A DNA stretch of 64,000 bases. Origin: an uncultured Pseudomonadales bacterium. Lineage in GTDB: Bacteria; Pseudomonadota; Gammaproteobacteria; Pseudomonadales; Cellvibrionaceae. The notes below the pieces were generated by a model that was not told the origin of the DNA, searched no databases, and was given only the letters and a program-made list of their open reading frames with translations. The first letter of the stretch is position 1, and every line of letters starts with the position of its first letter. The translations under genes and the position numbers were made by a program. The DNA lies in NCBI GenBank assembly GCA_947489425.1, contig CANLDL010000003.1, positions 393,910-457,909 of the forward strand. Direction: 5' to 3'. This document shows, one piece after another, positions 33,117-42,935 of the stretch.

Positions 33117-33561
33117 GGTGATGATGACCTGTATAACCCGGTGCATAGGCACCGGATTCTGGAATAAAAACGTCTTCGGTTTTTGTCACCGTTAAACCCA
33201 ATAGTGTTAACATTTCTTCTAACACGTAGTCGGGTTTTATTCGCAGTACTCGGTTTAGTACTTGAATTTTTACATGGCGATTACCCAAGTGGTAACAGGC
33301 TTTACTAAATTGTTGCCAATCTTCACAAGCAGCATCACTCACAGATTCTTTTGCGCCAACGACTTCTATTGTTTTTCCGCACTCGGTTTTTAAGCACTCG
33401 CCGACCGCTAATGTTTTACCGCGCTCTAAAAATATGCGCACCTCTAAGCCACTTTCTGATGTCACTTTAAAGCGGCCTTTGTCGCGCGTATCACTATCTA
33501 AAACAATACGATCATCAACATGGTGCGCATGGTCGAGGCGCTCATAAACTTCTACAAACAT
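33100..33561 (-). CDS. ureE: Urease nickel metallochaperone UreE
   Basis: 153 residues. The N-terminal peptide-binding domain (TRDKGRFKVTSESGLEVRIF) and the C-terminal metal-binding domain (YHLGNRHVKIQV with the dimer-interface His) are present. The tail is [12 protein letters not shown], a His-rich nickel-binding extension. UreE supplies nickel to UreG. It is 33 bp downstream of ureC. Confidence 0.95.
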   Translation of the reverse strand: MFVEVYERLDHAHHVDDRIVLDSDTRDKGRFKVTSESGLEVRIFLERGKTLAVGECLKTECGKTIEVVGAKESVSDAACEDWQQFSKACYHLGNRHVKIQVLNRVLRIKPDYVLEEMLTLLGLTVTKTEDVFIPESGAYAPGYTGHHHHDHEH

Positions 33562-33594
33562 TGCGTGCTACTCAGATACATTAAAACCAATAAA

Positions 33595-35298
33595 TTAAAA
33601 CAAACTATATAACTGCGCCAGCGGTAGCCAATCGGCGGGCTCGCAGGTTAATAAATTACCATCGGCGCGTACTTCGTAGGTTTGCGAATCTACGGACATA
33701 ACAGGCATATAGTTATTGTGGATCATATTATTTTTGCTAATAGTGCGCGTATTTTTACAGGCTACAAAACGCCTACTCACATCAAAACGTGAGCCAATGT
33801 CAGCATCGATCGCCGCTTGGCTCGTAAAGGTCACCGAGGTGTGTTTGGGTGCATCGCCAAAGGCACCAAACATGTAGCGATAATGCACAGGCTGTGGTGT
33901 TGGAATAGAGGCATTAGGGTCGCCCATTTGCGCAGCCACAATAAAGCCGCCTTTGATAATCATGGCAGGTTTTACACCAAAAAAGGCAGGCTTCCATAAG
34001 ACCAAATCAGCAAGTTTACCCACCTCAATCGAGCCAACTTCGCTATCAACACCGTGGGTTATTGCTGGGTTAATCGTGTATTTAGCCACATAGCGTTTGG
34101 CACGAAAGTTATCATTACGCTCGCTGTCCTCGGCGAGTGGCCCGCGTTGCACTTTCATTTTGTGTGCCGTTTGCCAAGTACGCAAAACGACTTCGCCCAC
34201 GCGTCCCATTGCTTGGGAGTCAGAAGAGATCATACTGAAGGCACCAAGGTCGTGCAGAATATCTTCCGAGGCAATGGTCTCTTTGCGAATACGCGAATCA
34301 GCAAAGGCAACGTCTTCTGGAATACTAGTATCAAGATGATGACAAACCATTAACATATCGAGATGCTCATCAACGGTGTTAACGGTATAAGGGCGTGTAG
34401 GGTTTGTTGACGAAGGCAATACATTGGCCTCACCACAAGCCGTAATAATATCGGGGGCATGACCACCACCGGCACCTTCGGTGTGATAGGTATGGATGGT
34501 TCTACCTTTGAATGCAGCCAGCGTATCGGCAACAAAACCCGACTCGTTTAAAGTATCGGTATGGATCGCCACTTGTACATCGTACTTTTCGGCAACGCTT
34601 AAACAATTATCGATGGATGCAGGCGTTGTCCCCCAATCTTCGTGCAGTTTTAAACCACAGACGCCTGCTTCTAATTGCTCCTCTAGCGGTAGCGGCAAGC
34701 TCGCATTACCCTTGCCCAAAAAGCCAAGGTTCATCGGCATGGTCTCGGTTGCCTGTAACATTTTGCCAATATTCCATGGGCCGGGTGTACAGGTCGTTGC
34801 ATTGGTACCCGTTGCTGGGCCAGTACCGCCGCCGAGCATAGTGGTCACACCTGACATTAATGCTTCTTCGATTTGTTGCGGGCAAATAAAATGAATATGG
34901 GAGTCGACACCGCCTGCGGTGAGAATTTGGCCCTCGCCTGCAATCACCTCTGTACCTGGGCCAATCACAATGGTGACATTACTTTGCACATCGGGGTTAC
35001 CGGCTTTACCTATCCCAGCAATACGCCCGTCTTTAATACCCACATCGGCTTTAACAACACCCCAGTGATCTAAAATGGTGGCGTTGGTAATGACAACATC
35101 GACAACATCGGCGGCGGCACGCTGGCTTTGCCCCATACCGTCGCGTATAACTTTACCGCCACCAAATTTAACTTCTTCGCCATAAAGCGTGTAATCTTTT
35201 TCGATCTCAATTAACAGTGCCGTATTACCAAGACGCACTCTATCGCCCGTGGTTGGGCCAAACATTTGTGCGTAGGCCATTTTATCCATTCTAGTCAT
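33595..35298 (-). CDS. ureC: Urease alpha subunit
   Basis: 567 residues, full length. The nickel-site residues are visible: the HIH pair in [14 protein letters not shown], the carbamylated Lys in [15 protein letters not shown], His in AIHTDTLNE and in [14 protein letters not shown], and the Asp in [12 protein letters not shown]. The mobile-flap Cys/His region reads MLMVCHHLD. It hydrolyses urea to ammonia and carbamate in the cytoplasm, as an (UreABC)3 assembly. It starts 1 bp after ureB. No substitutions at catalytic positions are seen. Confidence 0.98.
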   Translation of the reverse strand: MTRMDKMAYAQMFGPTTGDRVRLGNTALLIEIEKDYTLYGEEVKFGGGKVIRDGMGQSQRAAADVVDVVITNATILDHWGVVKADVGIKDGRIAGIGKAGNPDVQSNVTIVIGPGTEVIAGEGQILTAGGVDSHIHFICPQQIEEALMSGVTTMLGGGTGPATGTNATTCTPGPWNIGKMLQATETMPMNLGFLGKGNASLPLPLEEQLEAGVCGLKLHEDWGTTPASIDNCLSVAEKYDVQVAIHTDTLNESGFVADTLAAFKGRTIHTYHTEGAGGGHAPDIITACGEANVLPSSTNPTRPYTVNTVDEHLDMLMVCHHLDTSIPEDVAFADSRIRKETIASEDILHDLGAFSMISSDSQAMGRVGEVVLRTWQTAHKMKVQRGPLAEDSERNDNFRAKRYVAKYTINPAITHGVDSEVGSIEVGKLADLVLWKPAFFGVKPAMIIKGGFIVAAQMGDPNASIPTPQPVHYRYMFGAFGDAPKHTSVTFTSQAAIDADIGSRFDVSRRFVACKNTRTISKNNMIHNNYMPVMSVDSQTYEVRADGNLLTCEPADWLPLAQLYSLF

Positions 35299-35299
35299 A

Positions 35300-35659
35300 T
35301 TACTGCCCCCCGCCTGTACTATCGTCAGAATCTAATTTGCCCATTACATCGCCCCGAAACCCATAAACAATGCGATCACCACCAAAGGCAACTAACTCGA
35401 CTTCGCGATCTTGACCGGGTTCAAAACGCACCGCAGTACCCGAGGCAATATTTAAGCGAAAGCCTTTGGTTTTTTCGCGATCAAAACTTAAAAAGGTATT
35501 GGTCTCGTAAAAGTGGTAATGCGAGCCAACTTGAATAGGGCGATCGCCACTATTTTTAACCGATACCGTTATCGTCTCGCGGCCTTGGTTAATTTCTATT
35601 GTTCCTTCATCAACAATTAACTCGCCAGGGGTAACGTTTTTTTCAAATTCAATACTCAC
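35300..35659 (-). CDS. ureB: Urease beta subunit
   Basis: 119 residues. Typical UreB motifs: [48 protein letters not shown] and [11 protein letters not shown]. Structural subunit of urease. It lies 12 bp after ureA and 1 bp before ureC. Confidence 0.97.
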   Translation of the reverse strand: MSIEFEKNVTPGELIVDEGTIEINQGRETITVSVKNSGDRPIQVGSHYHFYETNTFLSFDREKTKGFRLNIASGTAVRFEPGQDREVELVAFGGDRIVYGFRGDVMGKLDSDDSTGGGQ

Positions 35660-35671
35660 ACTTACCTCCTA

Positions 35672-35974
35672 TTAATTGATTGGGTTATGTACGGTAACCA
35701 ATTTGGTTCCGTCGGGAAAAGTGGCTTCAACTTGCACCTCGTGCACGAGGTCGGCAACACCATCCATGACATCATCGGCTGTTAAAATTTCTTTGCCGTA
35801 ACTCATTAACTCTGCAACGGTTTTGCCATCGCGAGCGCCTTCCATAATTTCTAATGTCAGGTAGGCGATTGTCTCGGGGTAGTTAAGTTTTAAGCCACGC
35901 TTTAGGCGTCGCTCGGCTAACAGGGCTGCGGTCACTATAAGCAGTTTGTCTTTTTCTCTTGGGAGTAAGTCCAT
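35672..35974 (-). CDS. ureA: Urease gamma subunit
   Basis: 100 residues, exactly the family length: [20 protein letters not shown] at the start, [20 protein letters not shown], and a C-terminal [20 protein letters not shown]. Separate from ureB, as usual in proteobacteria. The upstream gap to ureD contains a 12-bp tandem repeat. Confidence 0.97.
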   Translation of the reverse strand: MDLLPREKDKLLIVTAALLAERRLKRGLKLNYPETIAYLTLEIMEGARDGKTVAELMSYGKEILTADDVMDGVADLVHEVQVEATFPDGTKLVTVHNPIN

Positions 35975-36021
35975 TATTCTTACCTTTATTTTATTTATGG
36001 TTTTCTTTGGCTAATTATTTC

Positions 36022-36069
36022 TTTTTAAATCTCTTTTTAAATCTCTTTTCAAATCTCTTTTCAAATCTC
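36022..36069. repeat. Four tandem copies of a 12-bp unit between ureD and ureA
   Basis: Units 36022-36033 and 36034-36045 are TTTTTAAATCTC; units 36046-36057 and 36058-36069 are TTTTCAAATCTC. On the transcribed strand they read GAGATTTGAAAA twice, then GAGATTTAAAAA twice. They sit in the 109-bp gap, ending 15 bp upstream of the ureD stop codon. Confidence 0.9.
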
Positions 36070-36083
36070 TAGCACTTTAACTA

Positions 36084-37046
36084 TCAAGTTAGCCATATGC
36101 GTGGCTCACAGGCTTTTCGATTTATTAGCTCTTCTCGCAAATAGTGCCAAAGTGCCGTAAAAGCCTTTCTTGCCTGAAAAGCACTGTCACCCAGATAACG
36201 AACAACACAAAAATCGTTAACCCAAGTAACACTGATTAAGTTTTCGAGGTTTTTTGATAGCAAAATTTCACGTAAACCTTCTGTTAAAACTTCTCTCTGC
36301 TTACGCTCAATGGTACAGGGGCCAGAAATAAAAAAGCCACTCACGGTTTTATTTTGCATTCCAGCACTGGCTGCAAATAACTTGGTATTATTTTTTTGAT
36401 CGACAATTAAATTGTCAATAAATAATGGCTTATTATTTTGCTCTGCCTTCTTTTCTATAATGTAGCGCTGCTTAAAAAATCCTTGCTCGAATTTCTCGTC
36501 GCTTGCTGGCAAACCAAAGCAGGTTATCTCCCAGGCAAAGATAGTGCTGTTATCTTGCAGCGTGATTTTTGTTTCTAACTCAGCGTGTGCTTGGTTATAA
36601 ACAATCGCCTCCATTGGAAACCACTCCAAGGTGGCGCCCTCTTGCAGGTTTAAATTTGTATGCTGGCGCTGCACTGGAGAGTTGTCTCGCGCCCGATACA
36701 TGCGTGTAGCACCCGGTGTTGTCACCAAGCTTTGGGCTTGTTCTTCTAAGGTAATATTGAGTGTAAGCGTATCGCCAGAGACAAGACCCCCTGGCGGGTG
36801 TAATAAATAAATATGCGCAAGCGCTTTACCCTCTGGATAAAATGGCTTTTGTACATACAAGGGGCCGCTGTGCCTGTTACGCGTCAAACGTGTGCCACGC
36901 TCGCCTCGCGCACTTAATACTAGCTCTAAGTGCGCCTGCCAATGCCAATTGGAGTCATCAATCGGTTTAATCTTCTCAATGCCTTTAATGTCATCTCGGT
37001 ATTCGGTTGGCATCAGTGCTGGCATTTCATTTTTCATTATTATCAC
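36084..37046 (-). CDS. ureD: Urease accessory protein UreD
   Basis: 320 residues. UreD motifs: GERGTRLTRNRHSGPLYVQK, FYPEGKALAHIYLLHPPGGL then VSGDTLTLNI, TTPGATRMYRARD and VYNQAHAELETK. UreD scaffolds nickel transfer from UreG to apo-urease together with UreF. The frame opens with GTG at 37046; ATG 37037 is an equally possible start. It is placed upstream of ureA and downstream of the urea transporter, so transport and assembly genes share a transcript. Confidence 0.93.
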   Translation of the reverse strand: MIIMKNEMPALMPTEYRDDIKGIEKIKPIDDSNWHWQAHLELVLSARGERGTRLTRNRHSGPLYVQKPFYPEGKALAHIYLLHPPGGLVSGDTLTLNITLEEQAQSLVTTPGATRMYRARDNSPVQRQHTNLNLQEGATLEWFPMEAIVYNQAHAELETKITLQDNSTIFAWEITCFGLPASDEKFEQGFFKQRYIIEKKAEQNNKPLFIDNLIVDQKNNTKLFAASAGMQNKTVSGFFISGPCTIERKQREVLTEGLREILLSKNLENLISVTWVNDFCVVRYLGDSAFQARKAFTALWHYLREELINRKACEPRIWLT

Positions 37047-37120
37047 GGGCCGTTAATGGTAGGCAAAGAAGCTAATAATACAGAAGTTAATATACCTTAA
37101 CATTTATTTTTATAGAATGA

Positions 37121-37816
37121 TTACACCGCAAGATACTTTTTAATAAGCTCGTCAGATAAGTCGGGCATATCGCCAGTTGCCACAATACTGCCCTTTTCCA
37201 TCAGGCGAAACTCCTTACCTACCTTACGCGCAAAGTTGAGCTTTTGCTCGACCAATAATACCGTCATGCCCTCTTCTTCGTTTAAGCGGGTAATAACGTT
37301 ACCGATCTGCTGCACAATATTAGGCTGAATACCTTCGTTGGGTTCATCTAAGATTAATATTTTTGGCTCGATAATTAAAGCACGACCAATGGCTAATTGC
37401 TGCTGCTGGCCACCCGATAAGTCACCGCCACGACGCCCCAACATATCGTGCAGTACAGGGAATAACTCATAGATTTTTTCAGGGATAGTTTTTAAGCCAT
37501 CTTTTCTGCAAGGTAGGCCAACACGGAGGTTTTCTTCTACCGTGAGTTGCGGAAATATATCGCGGCCTTGAGGCACATAACCCACGCCCATATAAGGCCT
37601 TGCCTCGGCAGTTTTGCCTTGCACTTCTTCGCCATCAACCTTAATAGCGCCATTGGCAATAGGTAATAAACCCATCAAGCATTTTAATAGCGTTGTTTTA
37701 CCCACACCGTTTCTACCCATTAGGCATACGCAAGAGCCCGGCGTTATATCCAGATTTAAATCCCATAAAATCTGAGAGCCGCCGTATAGCTGATTTACAT
37801 TTTCAAATTTAATCAT
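37121..37816 (-). CDS. urtE: Urea ABC transporter ATP-binding protein UrtE
   Basis: 231 residues of the LivF-like class: LYGGSQILWDLNLDITPGSC, Walker A GRNGVGKTTLLKCL, YVPQGRDIFPQLTVEENLRV, signature LSGGQQQQLAIGRAL and Walker B LILDEPNEGIQPNIV. It is the second ATPase of the Urt importer. The strong match of NEGIQPNIV is typical of UrtE. It is 74 bp upstream of ureD. Confidence 0.94.
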   Translation of the reverse strand: MIKFENVNQLYGGSQILWDLNLDITPGSCVCLMGRNGVGKTTLLKCLMGLLPIANGAIKVDGEEVQGKTAEARPYMGVGYVPQGRDIFPQLTVEENLRVGLPCRKDGLKTIPEKIYELFPVLHDMLGRRGGDLSGGQQQQLAIGRALIIEPKILILDEPNEGIQPNIVQQIGNVITRLNEEEGMTVLLVEQKLNFARKVGKEFRLMEKGSIVATGDMPDLSDELIKKYLAV

Positions 37817-37927
37817 TATTACTATCTTTTAGTTTTTACTTAACATCAAATGTACTTTTATTAATAACGTAGTATTGATGACCGTAGTAGTTATCAGAGT
37901 ATTTTATTCTTCGCCTCTAATTTTTAT

Positions 37928-38755
37928 CTATTCTTCACCTAAATAAACGCGCCTTACATCGCTATTGTTTTGAATCTCATCCATTGAGCCCTCTGCCAAC
38001 ACCGAGCCTTGATCCAGTACCGTGACATGTTTGGCGATACTCCTTACAAATTCCATATCGTGCTCAACAACAATGACCGTTCGCTCCCCAGCAAGAGAGG
38101 TTAACAGCTCGGCTGTGTGCTCGGTCTCCTGTGCTGTCATACCAGCGACTGGCTCGTCAACTAATAGTAAACGTGGGTCGGCAACCAGTAGCATACCTAT
38201 TTCTAGCCATTGCTTTTGCCCGTGAGATAAAGAGCCCGCTAGTAATTGATACTGATCTTTTAAACCGATAATTGTCAGTACTTCTTCGATACGTGTTTTT
38301 TGCTCGCCACTTAAGCTAGAAAACAAGGTAGTGATAATTGATTTATTTGCCTTTAAGGCAAGCTCTAAATTGCTATAAACATCGAGAGCTTCAAAAATAG
38401 TTGGCTTTTGGAATTTACGACCAATACCCAGCTCGGCAACTTCTGATTCTGTTTTGTCCAATAAATTAATCGTTTGGCCAAAATAAGCACTGCCTGAGTC
38501 GCAGGGTGTTTTGCCCGTAATCACATCCATAAAGGTTGTTTTACCCGCACCGTTGGCGCCAATCACACAACGTAACTCGCCGTCGTTAACATAGAGGTTT
38601 AAATTATTTAAGGCTTTAAAGCCATCAAAGCTAACGCTTAGGTCTTCGATATATAAAATAATATCTTTATCGACATTAATTTTTTTATCATCGATAAGCG
38701 CTGGCCATACTTGATCGCGACGCCAGGTTTCACGCAGTGAATCTAATACACTCAT
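37928..38755 (-). CDS. urtD: Urea ABC transporter ATP-binding protein UrtD
   Basis: 275 residues of the LivG-like class: an N-terminal extension of about 30 residues, Walker A GANGAGKTTFMDVITG, signature LSHGQKQWLEIGMLL (SHGQ is usual in UrtD), Walker B LLLVDEPVAGMT and H-loop IVVEHDMEFV. The start overlaps the urtC stop by 4 bp. A 111-bp gap follows before urtE. Confidence 0.95.
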   Translation of the reverse strand: MSVLDSLRETWRRDQVWPALIDDKKINVDKDIILYIEDLSVSFDGFKALNNLNLYVNDGELRCVIGANGAGKTTFMDVITGKTPCDSGSAYFGQTINLLDKTESEVAELGIGRKFQKPTIFEALDVYSNLELALKANKSIITTLFSSLSGEQKTRIEEVLTIIGLKDQYQLLAGSLSHGQKQWLEIGMLLVADPRLLLVDEPVAGMTAQETEHTAELLTSLAGERTVIVVEHDMEFVRSIAKHVTVLDQGSVLAEGSMDEIQNNSDVRRVYLGEE

Positions 38756-39894
38756 GAGCTCACCTCCGCAGTCGCTGATGCTTTATTATTTTGTCTTTTA
38801 TTTTTGCGCTCACTAAAAAAGCCAACAACGCCCTTAGGTAGAAATATAGTAACGAATACAAACAAACCACCCAATGCAAATAACCAAGCTTCGGGGAATA
38901 TGCCCGTAAAGCGTGTTTTGGCAAAGTTAACCAATATTGCACCTAAAATAGCACCGTATAAAGTCCCACGACCACCGACGGCTACCCATACCACAACCTC
39001 GATAGAGTTAAGTGGTGCGAATTCACCAGGGTTGATAATACCGACCTGCGGTACATACAAGGCACCAGCAATTGCGGCCAATATTGCCGAGTAAACAAAT
39101 AACCAGACTTTATAGTTTTCGGTTTTGTAACCCAAAAAGCGTGTACGTGCCTCGGCATCGCGAATAGAAATAATAACGCGACCAAACTTGGATAAAAATA
39201 TTGAACGACTAAGCAAGTAAGCAAAGGCCAGTACCGCAGCAGAGATAGTAAACAGCGTGATACGTGTGCTATCGGCTTGCAAATCAAAACCCAAAATATC
39301 TTTAAAATCTGTTAAACCGTTATTGCCGCCAAAACCCATTTCGTTTCTGAAAAAAGAAAGCAATAAGGCATAGGTTAATGCCTGGGTCATTATCGATAGA
39401 TACACACCGGTGACACGCGAGCGAAAAGCGAGCCAACCAAATACAAAGGCAAGCAAGCCCGGTATTAAAGCGACCATAATCATGGCAAACCAAAATTGAT
39501 CGAAGCCGTGCCAAAACCAAGGCAGCTCCTGCCAATTTAAAAACACCATAAAGTCTGGCAGTAGCGGGTCGCCGTAAACACCACGATCACCAATTTGGCG
39601 CATTAAATACATGCCCATACCATAGCCACCCAAGGCAAAAAATGCACCGTGACCCAAACTCAAAATACCGCAATAACCCCAAATAACATCAACGGATAAA
39701 GCCAATAATGCCAAGCATAAATATTTGCCAAACAAAGTGACCGTATAGGTATCGATATGCAGCGCGGAGCCTTCTGGTATAAAAACATTACCAATAAAAA
39801 CAATAGCCGTAGAGATAGCGAGCAAGCTTAAAAACCAACGGCTGCCACTATCTGATAATAAACTTTCGCGCTTAAGCAACATATTCATACTCAT
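38752..39894 (-). CDS. urtC: Urea ABC transporter permease UrtC
   Basis: 380 residues, about ten transmembrane helices in the LivM fold: DVIWGYCGILSLGHGAFFAL, the loop SIRDAEARTRFLGYKTENYK, and the C-terminal RGTLYGAILGAILVNF. Heterodimerises with UrtB in the inner membrane. It overlaps urtB and urtD by 4 bp on each side, so translation is tightly coupled. Confidence 0.95.
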   Translation of the reverse strand: MSMNMLLKRESLLSDSGSRWFLSLLAISTAIVFIGNVFIPEGSALHIDTYTVTLFGKYLCLALLALSVDVIWGYCGILSLGHGAFFALGGYGMGMYLMRQIGDRGVYGDPLLPDFMVFLNWQELPWFWHGFDQFWFAMIMVALIPGLLAFVFGWLAFRSRVTGVYLSIMTQALTYALLLSFFRNEMGFGGNNGLTDFKDILGFDLQADSTRITLFTISAAVLAFAYLLSRSIFLSKFGRVIISIRDAEARTRFLGYKTENYKVWLFVYSAILAAIAGALYVPQVGIINPGEFAPLNSIEVVVWVAVGGRGTLYGAILGAILVNFAKTRFTGIFPEAWLFALGGLFVFVTIFLPKGVVGFFSERKNKRQNNKASATAEVSS

Positions 39895-41558
39895 TCTGCT
39901 GCCCTCCCTTTTTGTGGAAACAACCCACGAGGACGTTTTTGGATAAACAAAATAATACCCACAAGAATAATAATATTGGCGAGGACTGCACCAGTTTGTG
40001 GCTCCAGAAATTTATTGAGCACACCGAGAGAGAAGCCACCCACGAGCATACCCCACAAATTACCCACTCCACCAAAGACAACCACCATAAAGGAGTCGAT
40101 AATATAGGCTTGCCCTAAATTTGGGCCAACATTGGTAATTTGACTCAATGCAACACCCGCAAGGCCTGCGATGCCCGAACCCAAACCAAAGGTCATAGCA
40201 TCAACCCACTCTGTGCGAATACCCATACACTTAGCCATATCGCGGTTTTGCGATACAGCGCGCACATTTAAACCAAGCGAGGTTTTGCGCAAAATAAGTT
40301 GTAATAAAAAGAATACAACCAGCGCAAAAATTAAAATGTATAAACGGTTATAAGTAATCGAGAAAATAGGATTGATCTCTAGCGCGCCACTCATAAATTC
40401 AGGCGTTGCCACTTGGCGATTAAGTGGTGAAAATATACTACGCACACACTGCTGTAAAATCAGGCTAATACCAAAGGTTGCCAATAAGGTCTCCAAAGGT
40501 CTGCCTTTTAAAAACTGTATGACACCACGCTCGATTAAAATACCCACACTTGCTGAGACAATAAACGCCGCCGGGATTGCAAGCAATATAGAAAGTGCCA
40601 GATTATTGGGCAGCAATAATTGGATCACATAGGTTGTATAAGCACCCAGCATGATCATCTCGCCATGGGCCATATTAATCACACCCATAACACCAAAGGT
40701 TATTGCAAGGCCTGCTGCAATAAGTAGCAGCACTGAGCCAAGGCTTAGGCCAAAAAAGAGTGTCTCTAAGTAGCCATAAAACTTAACGTTTTCTTCAATG
40801 CTTTGTAATACTTTACTCGCTGTTGAAACAACTAAGGCATCCTCTTTGTAATTACCCTCGCTGTCTTTTTCTAATAATTTGGTCACTTCGTTGCGTACAA
40901 CGGGCTCAAGGTTACCTTCTAGTTTTTTTAAGGCTTGCAAACGGAGGCTGACATCACCGTTTTTTAAATCTGAAATTGCAAGCGCAGTGTTGATGAGCTC
41001 AATTATTTTTTCGCTTTTCTCTGTTTCTTTTAATTGGTTTAACAGGGCGACATTCTCTTTAGAGAGATCATCAAACATGCTTTTGATCGCTTTTTCACGT
41101 ACGGCAATATCGTTAGCAAATAGCGTTATTTGTGCCACCGTCTTTCTTATAGACGAGCGCAATTTATTATTTGTTTTTACCTTTCTTAAGGTGTTCTTTT
41201 TTACATTCTCGACGGGCTTATCGTCGAATACGCCATTGGTGTTAAAACTTTTATCTTCTAACTTTTTGGTAAACACCAAACGTTTTGATTTTTTCTCGTA
41301 ATAAAGGCTGCCTTCTAGCATCGCCTTTAGTATAGGTAGCAATCTCTCATCATCGTATTGAGTTAGGCTATCAACAATTGCTGAAACCTGTTTGAGTTTT
41401 GCACCCGCCAATTGGTTAGCCACGCTACTAAAACTGGCATCCTCAACGGATTGAGCTTGAATACTGTTTGTAAAAAAAAGAATAGAAAAAACAAGTAATA
41501 ACCTTGAAAAAAAACTGGCTATTTTATTATTTTTTTCTTGATGTATTACATCAAACAT
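39891..41558 (-). CDS. urtB: Urea ABC transporter permease UrtB with N-terminal periplasmic domain
   Basis: 555 residues. A signal peptide (LLLVFSILFFTNSIQAQ) and a helical, Lys-rich periplasmic region up to about residue 255 precede a LivH-like permease (LAITFGVMGVINMAHGEMIM, RPLETLLATFGISLILQQCV, RAVSQNRDMAKCMGI). The long N-terminal extension is usual in proteobacterial UrtB and is missing from LivH; its function is not established. Follows the intrinsic-terminator-like hairpin that separates it from urtA. Confidence 0.94.
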   Translation of the reverse strand: MFDVIHQEKNNKIASFFSRLLLVFSILFFTNSIQAQSVEDASFSSVANQLAGAKLKQVSAIVDSLTQYDDERLLPILKAMLEGSLYYEKKSKRLVFTKKLEDKSFNTNGVFDDKPVENVKKNTLRKVKTNNKLRSSIRKTVAQITLFANDIAVREKAIKSMFDDLSKENVALLNQLKETEKSEKIIELINTALAISDLKNGDVSLRLQALKKLEGNLEPVVRNEVTKLLEKDSEGNYKEDALVVSTASKVLQSIEENVKFYGYLETLFFGLSLGSVLLLIAAGLAITFGVMGVINMAHGEMIMLGAYTTYVIQLLLPNNLALSILLAIPAAFIVSASVGILIERGVIQFLKGRPLETLLATFGISLILQQCVRSIFSPLNRQVATPEFMSGALEINPIFSITYNRLYILIFALVVFFLLQLILRKTSLGLNVRAVSQNRDMAKCMGIRTEWVDAMTFGLGSGIAGLAGVALSQITNVGPNLGQAYIIDSFMVVVFGGVGNLWGMLVGGFSLGVLNKFLEPQTGAVLANIIILVGIILFIQKRPRGLFPQKGRAAE

Positions 41559-41622
41559 ACGATTAACCTAGTTTAGGTAAATTTTATAAATAAAGCGGCA
41601 ATAAATTTATAGCGTTTAAAAT

Positions 41623-41650
41623 AAAAAGCAGAGGCAAGCCTCTGCTTTTT
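41623..41650 (-). terminator. Terminator-like hairpin between urtA and urtB
   Basis: AAAAAGCAGAGG-CAAG-CCTCTGCTTTTT: perfect 12-bp stem, 4-nt loop, A tract before and T tract after on either strand. It lies 17 bp after the urtA stop. It could attenuate transcription into urtB and thereby give more binding protein than permease. Confidence 0.85.
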
Positions 41651-41666
41651 ATAAAGGCTTGCTATT

Positions 41667-42935
41667 TTAGAAGTTCTGACCAGAACATTTTTTAGTTTCA
41701 GTATTGTAGTTACCGCAGTTTACTGATGGGTCTTTCCAATCTGAGATGATTTTTGCACTTTCGGTTAAGTGGTCTGTCCAGGCATCACCCGCTACTTCTT
41801 CCGTTGAAGAAACAACTTCGAATTGGCCGTCTGCTTGAATTTCACCGATGAGTACAGGCTTAGTAAAGTGATGGTTTGGTAACACCTCAGCAACACCACC
41901 CGTTAGGTTAGGTACTTTAATACCGTACATAGCTGGGCGTACTTTATCGACTTCTGTAGAACCTGCTTTTTCAACCGCTTTAGTCCACGCTTTAAAGCCA
42001 ATATAAGTCGCTTCCATTGGGTCGTTAGTTACACGGTCGTCATTTTTGATAAAGGCTTTCCACTTTTCGATGAACTCATCGTTAGCGTCAGATTCAGCGC
42101 TTTGGAAGTAATTCCAAGCAGCAAGGTGACCAACGAGAGGCTTAGTATCAAAACCTGATAACTCTTCTTCACCTACAGAGAAAGCAACAACAGGGATATC
42201 TTCTGCCGATACACCTTGGTTACCTAGCTCTTTGTAAAACGGAACGTTGGCATCGCCATTAATGGTTGATACAACGGCAGTCTTTTTACCCGCACCACCA
42301 AATTTTTTGATAGAAGAAACAATACCCTGCCAATCTGAATGACCGAATGGCGTGTAGTTGATCATGATATCTTCAGCGGCAACACCTTTTGATTTTAGGT
42401 AAGCTTCTAGAATTTTGTTAGTCGTACGCGGGTATACGTAGTCAGTACCAGCAAGTACCCAACGTTTAACGTCTAGCTCATCTGCTAGGTAGTCTACCGC
42501 TGGAATAGCTTGTTGGTTGGGCGCAGCACCGGTGTAAAAGATATTTTTAGAAGACTCTTCGCCTTCGTACTGCACTGGGTAGAACATTAAGCCGTTAAGC
42601 TCTTCGATAACAGGTAATACAGATTTACGTGATACCGATGTCCATGCACCAAAAATCACATCAACTTTTTCTTTAACGAGTAATTCACGAGCTTTTTCAG
42701 CAAATAGTGGCCAGTTAGAGGCAGGGTCAACAACAACAGGCTCTAGTTTTTTACCAAGCAAGCCACCTTTTGCATTTTGATCTTCGATCATCATTAATAC
42801 GGTGTCTTTTAGTGTTGTTTCACTAATGGCCATGGTGCCTGATAGTGAATGCAATACACCTACTTTAATAGTATCTGCTGCCATTGAGACAGAAGCCGCT
42901 AGAGATAGCGCACATGCTGCTACGAGTTTTTTCAT
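41667..42935 (-). CDS. urtA: Urea ABC transporter substrate-binding protein UrtA
   Basis: 422 residues with a signal peptide (LVAACALSLAASVSMAAD). Mature UrtA features: TIKVGVLHSLSGTMAISETT, VFGAWTSVSRKSVLPVIEEL, LMFYPVQYEGEESSKNIFYT, DYVYPRTTNKILEAY and the Cys-containing end (VNCGNYNTETKKCSGQNF), where two Cys probably pair. It binds urea in the periplasm for UrtBCDE. First gene of the transcription unit that runs on to ureG. Confidence 0.96.
   Translation of the reverse strand: MKKLVAACALSLAASVSMAADTIKVGVLHSLSGTMAISETTLKDTVLMMIEDQNAKGGLLGKKLEPVVVDPASNWPLFAEKARELLVKEKVDVIFGAWTSVSRKSVLPVIEELNGLMFYPVQYEGEESSKNIFYTGAAPNQQAIPAVDYLADELDVKRWVLAGTDYVYPRTTNKILEAYLKSKGVAAEDIMINYTPFGHSDWQGIVSSIKKFGGAGKKTAVVSTINGDANVPFYKELGNQGVSAEDIPVVAFSVGEEELSGFDTKPLVGHLAAWNYFQSAESDANDEFIEKWKAFIKNDDRVTNDPMEATYIGFKAWTKAVEKAGSTEVDKVRPAMYGIKVPNLTGGVAEVLPNHHFTKPVLIGEIQADGQFEVVSSTEEVAGDAWTDHLTESAKIISDWKDPSVNCGNYNTETKKCSGQNF

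Noticed and set aside
33817..35538. Several + strand open frames of 60-130 codons opposite ureC/ureB
   Set aside because: They are antisense to well-conserved urease genes and have no features of their own.
36001..36070. CRISPR-like array in the ureD-ureA gap
   Set aside because: The 12-bp units are contiguous, without spacers, so this is a simple tandem repeat.
40372..41301. Open frames of 86-140 codons on + opposite urtB
   Set aside because: Antisense shadows of a long conserved permease gene.
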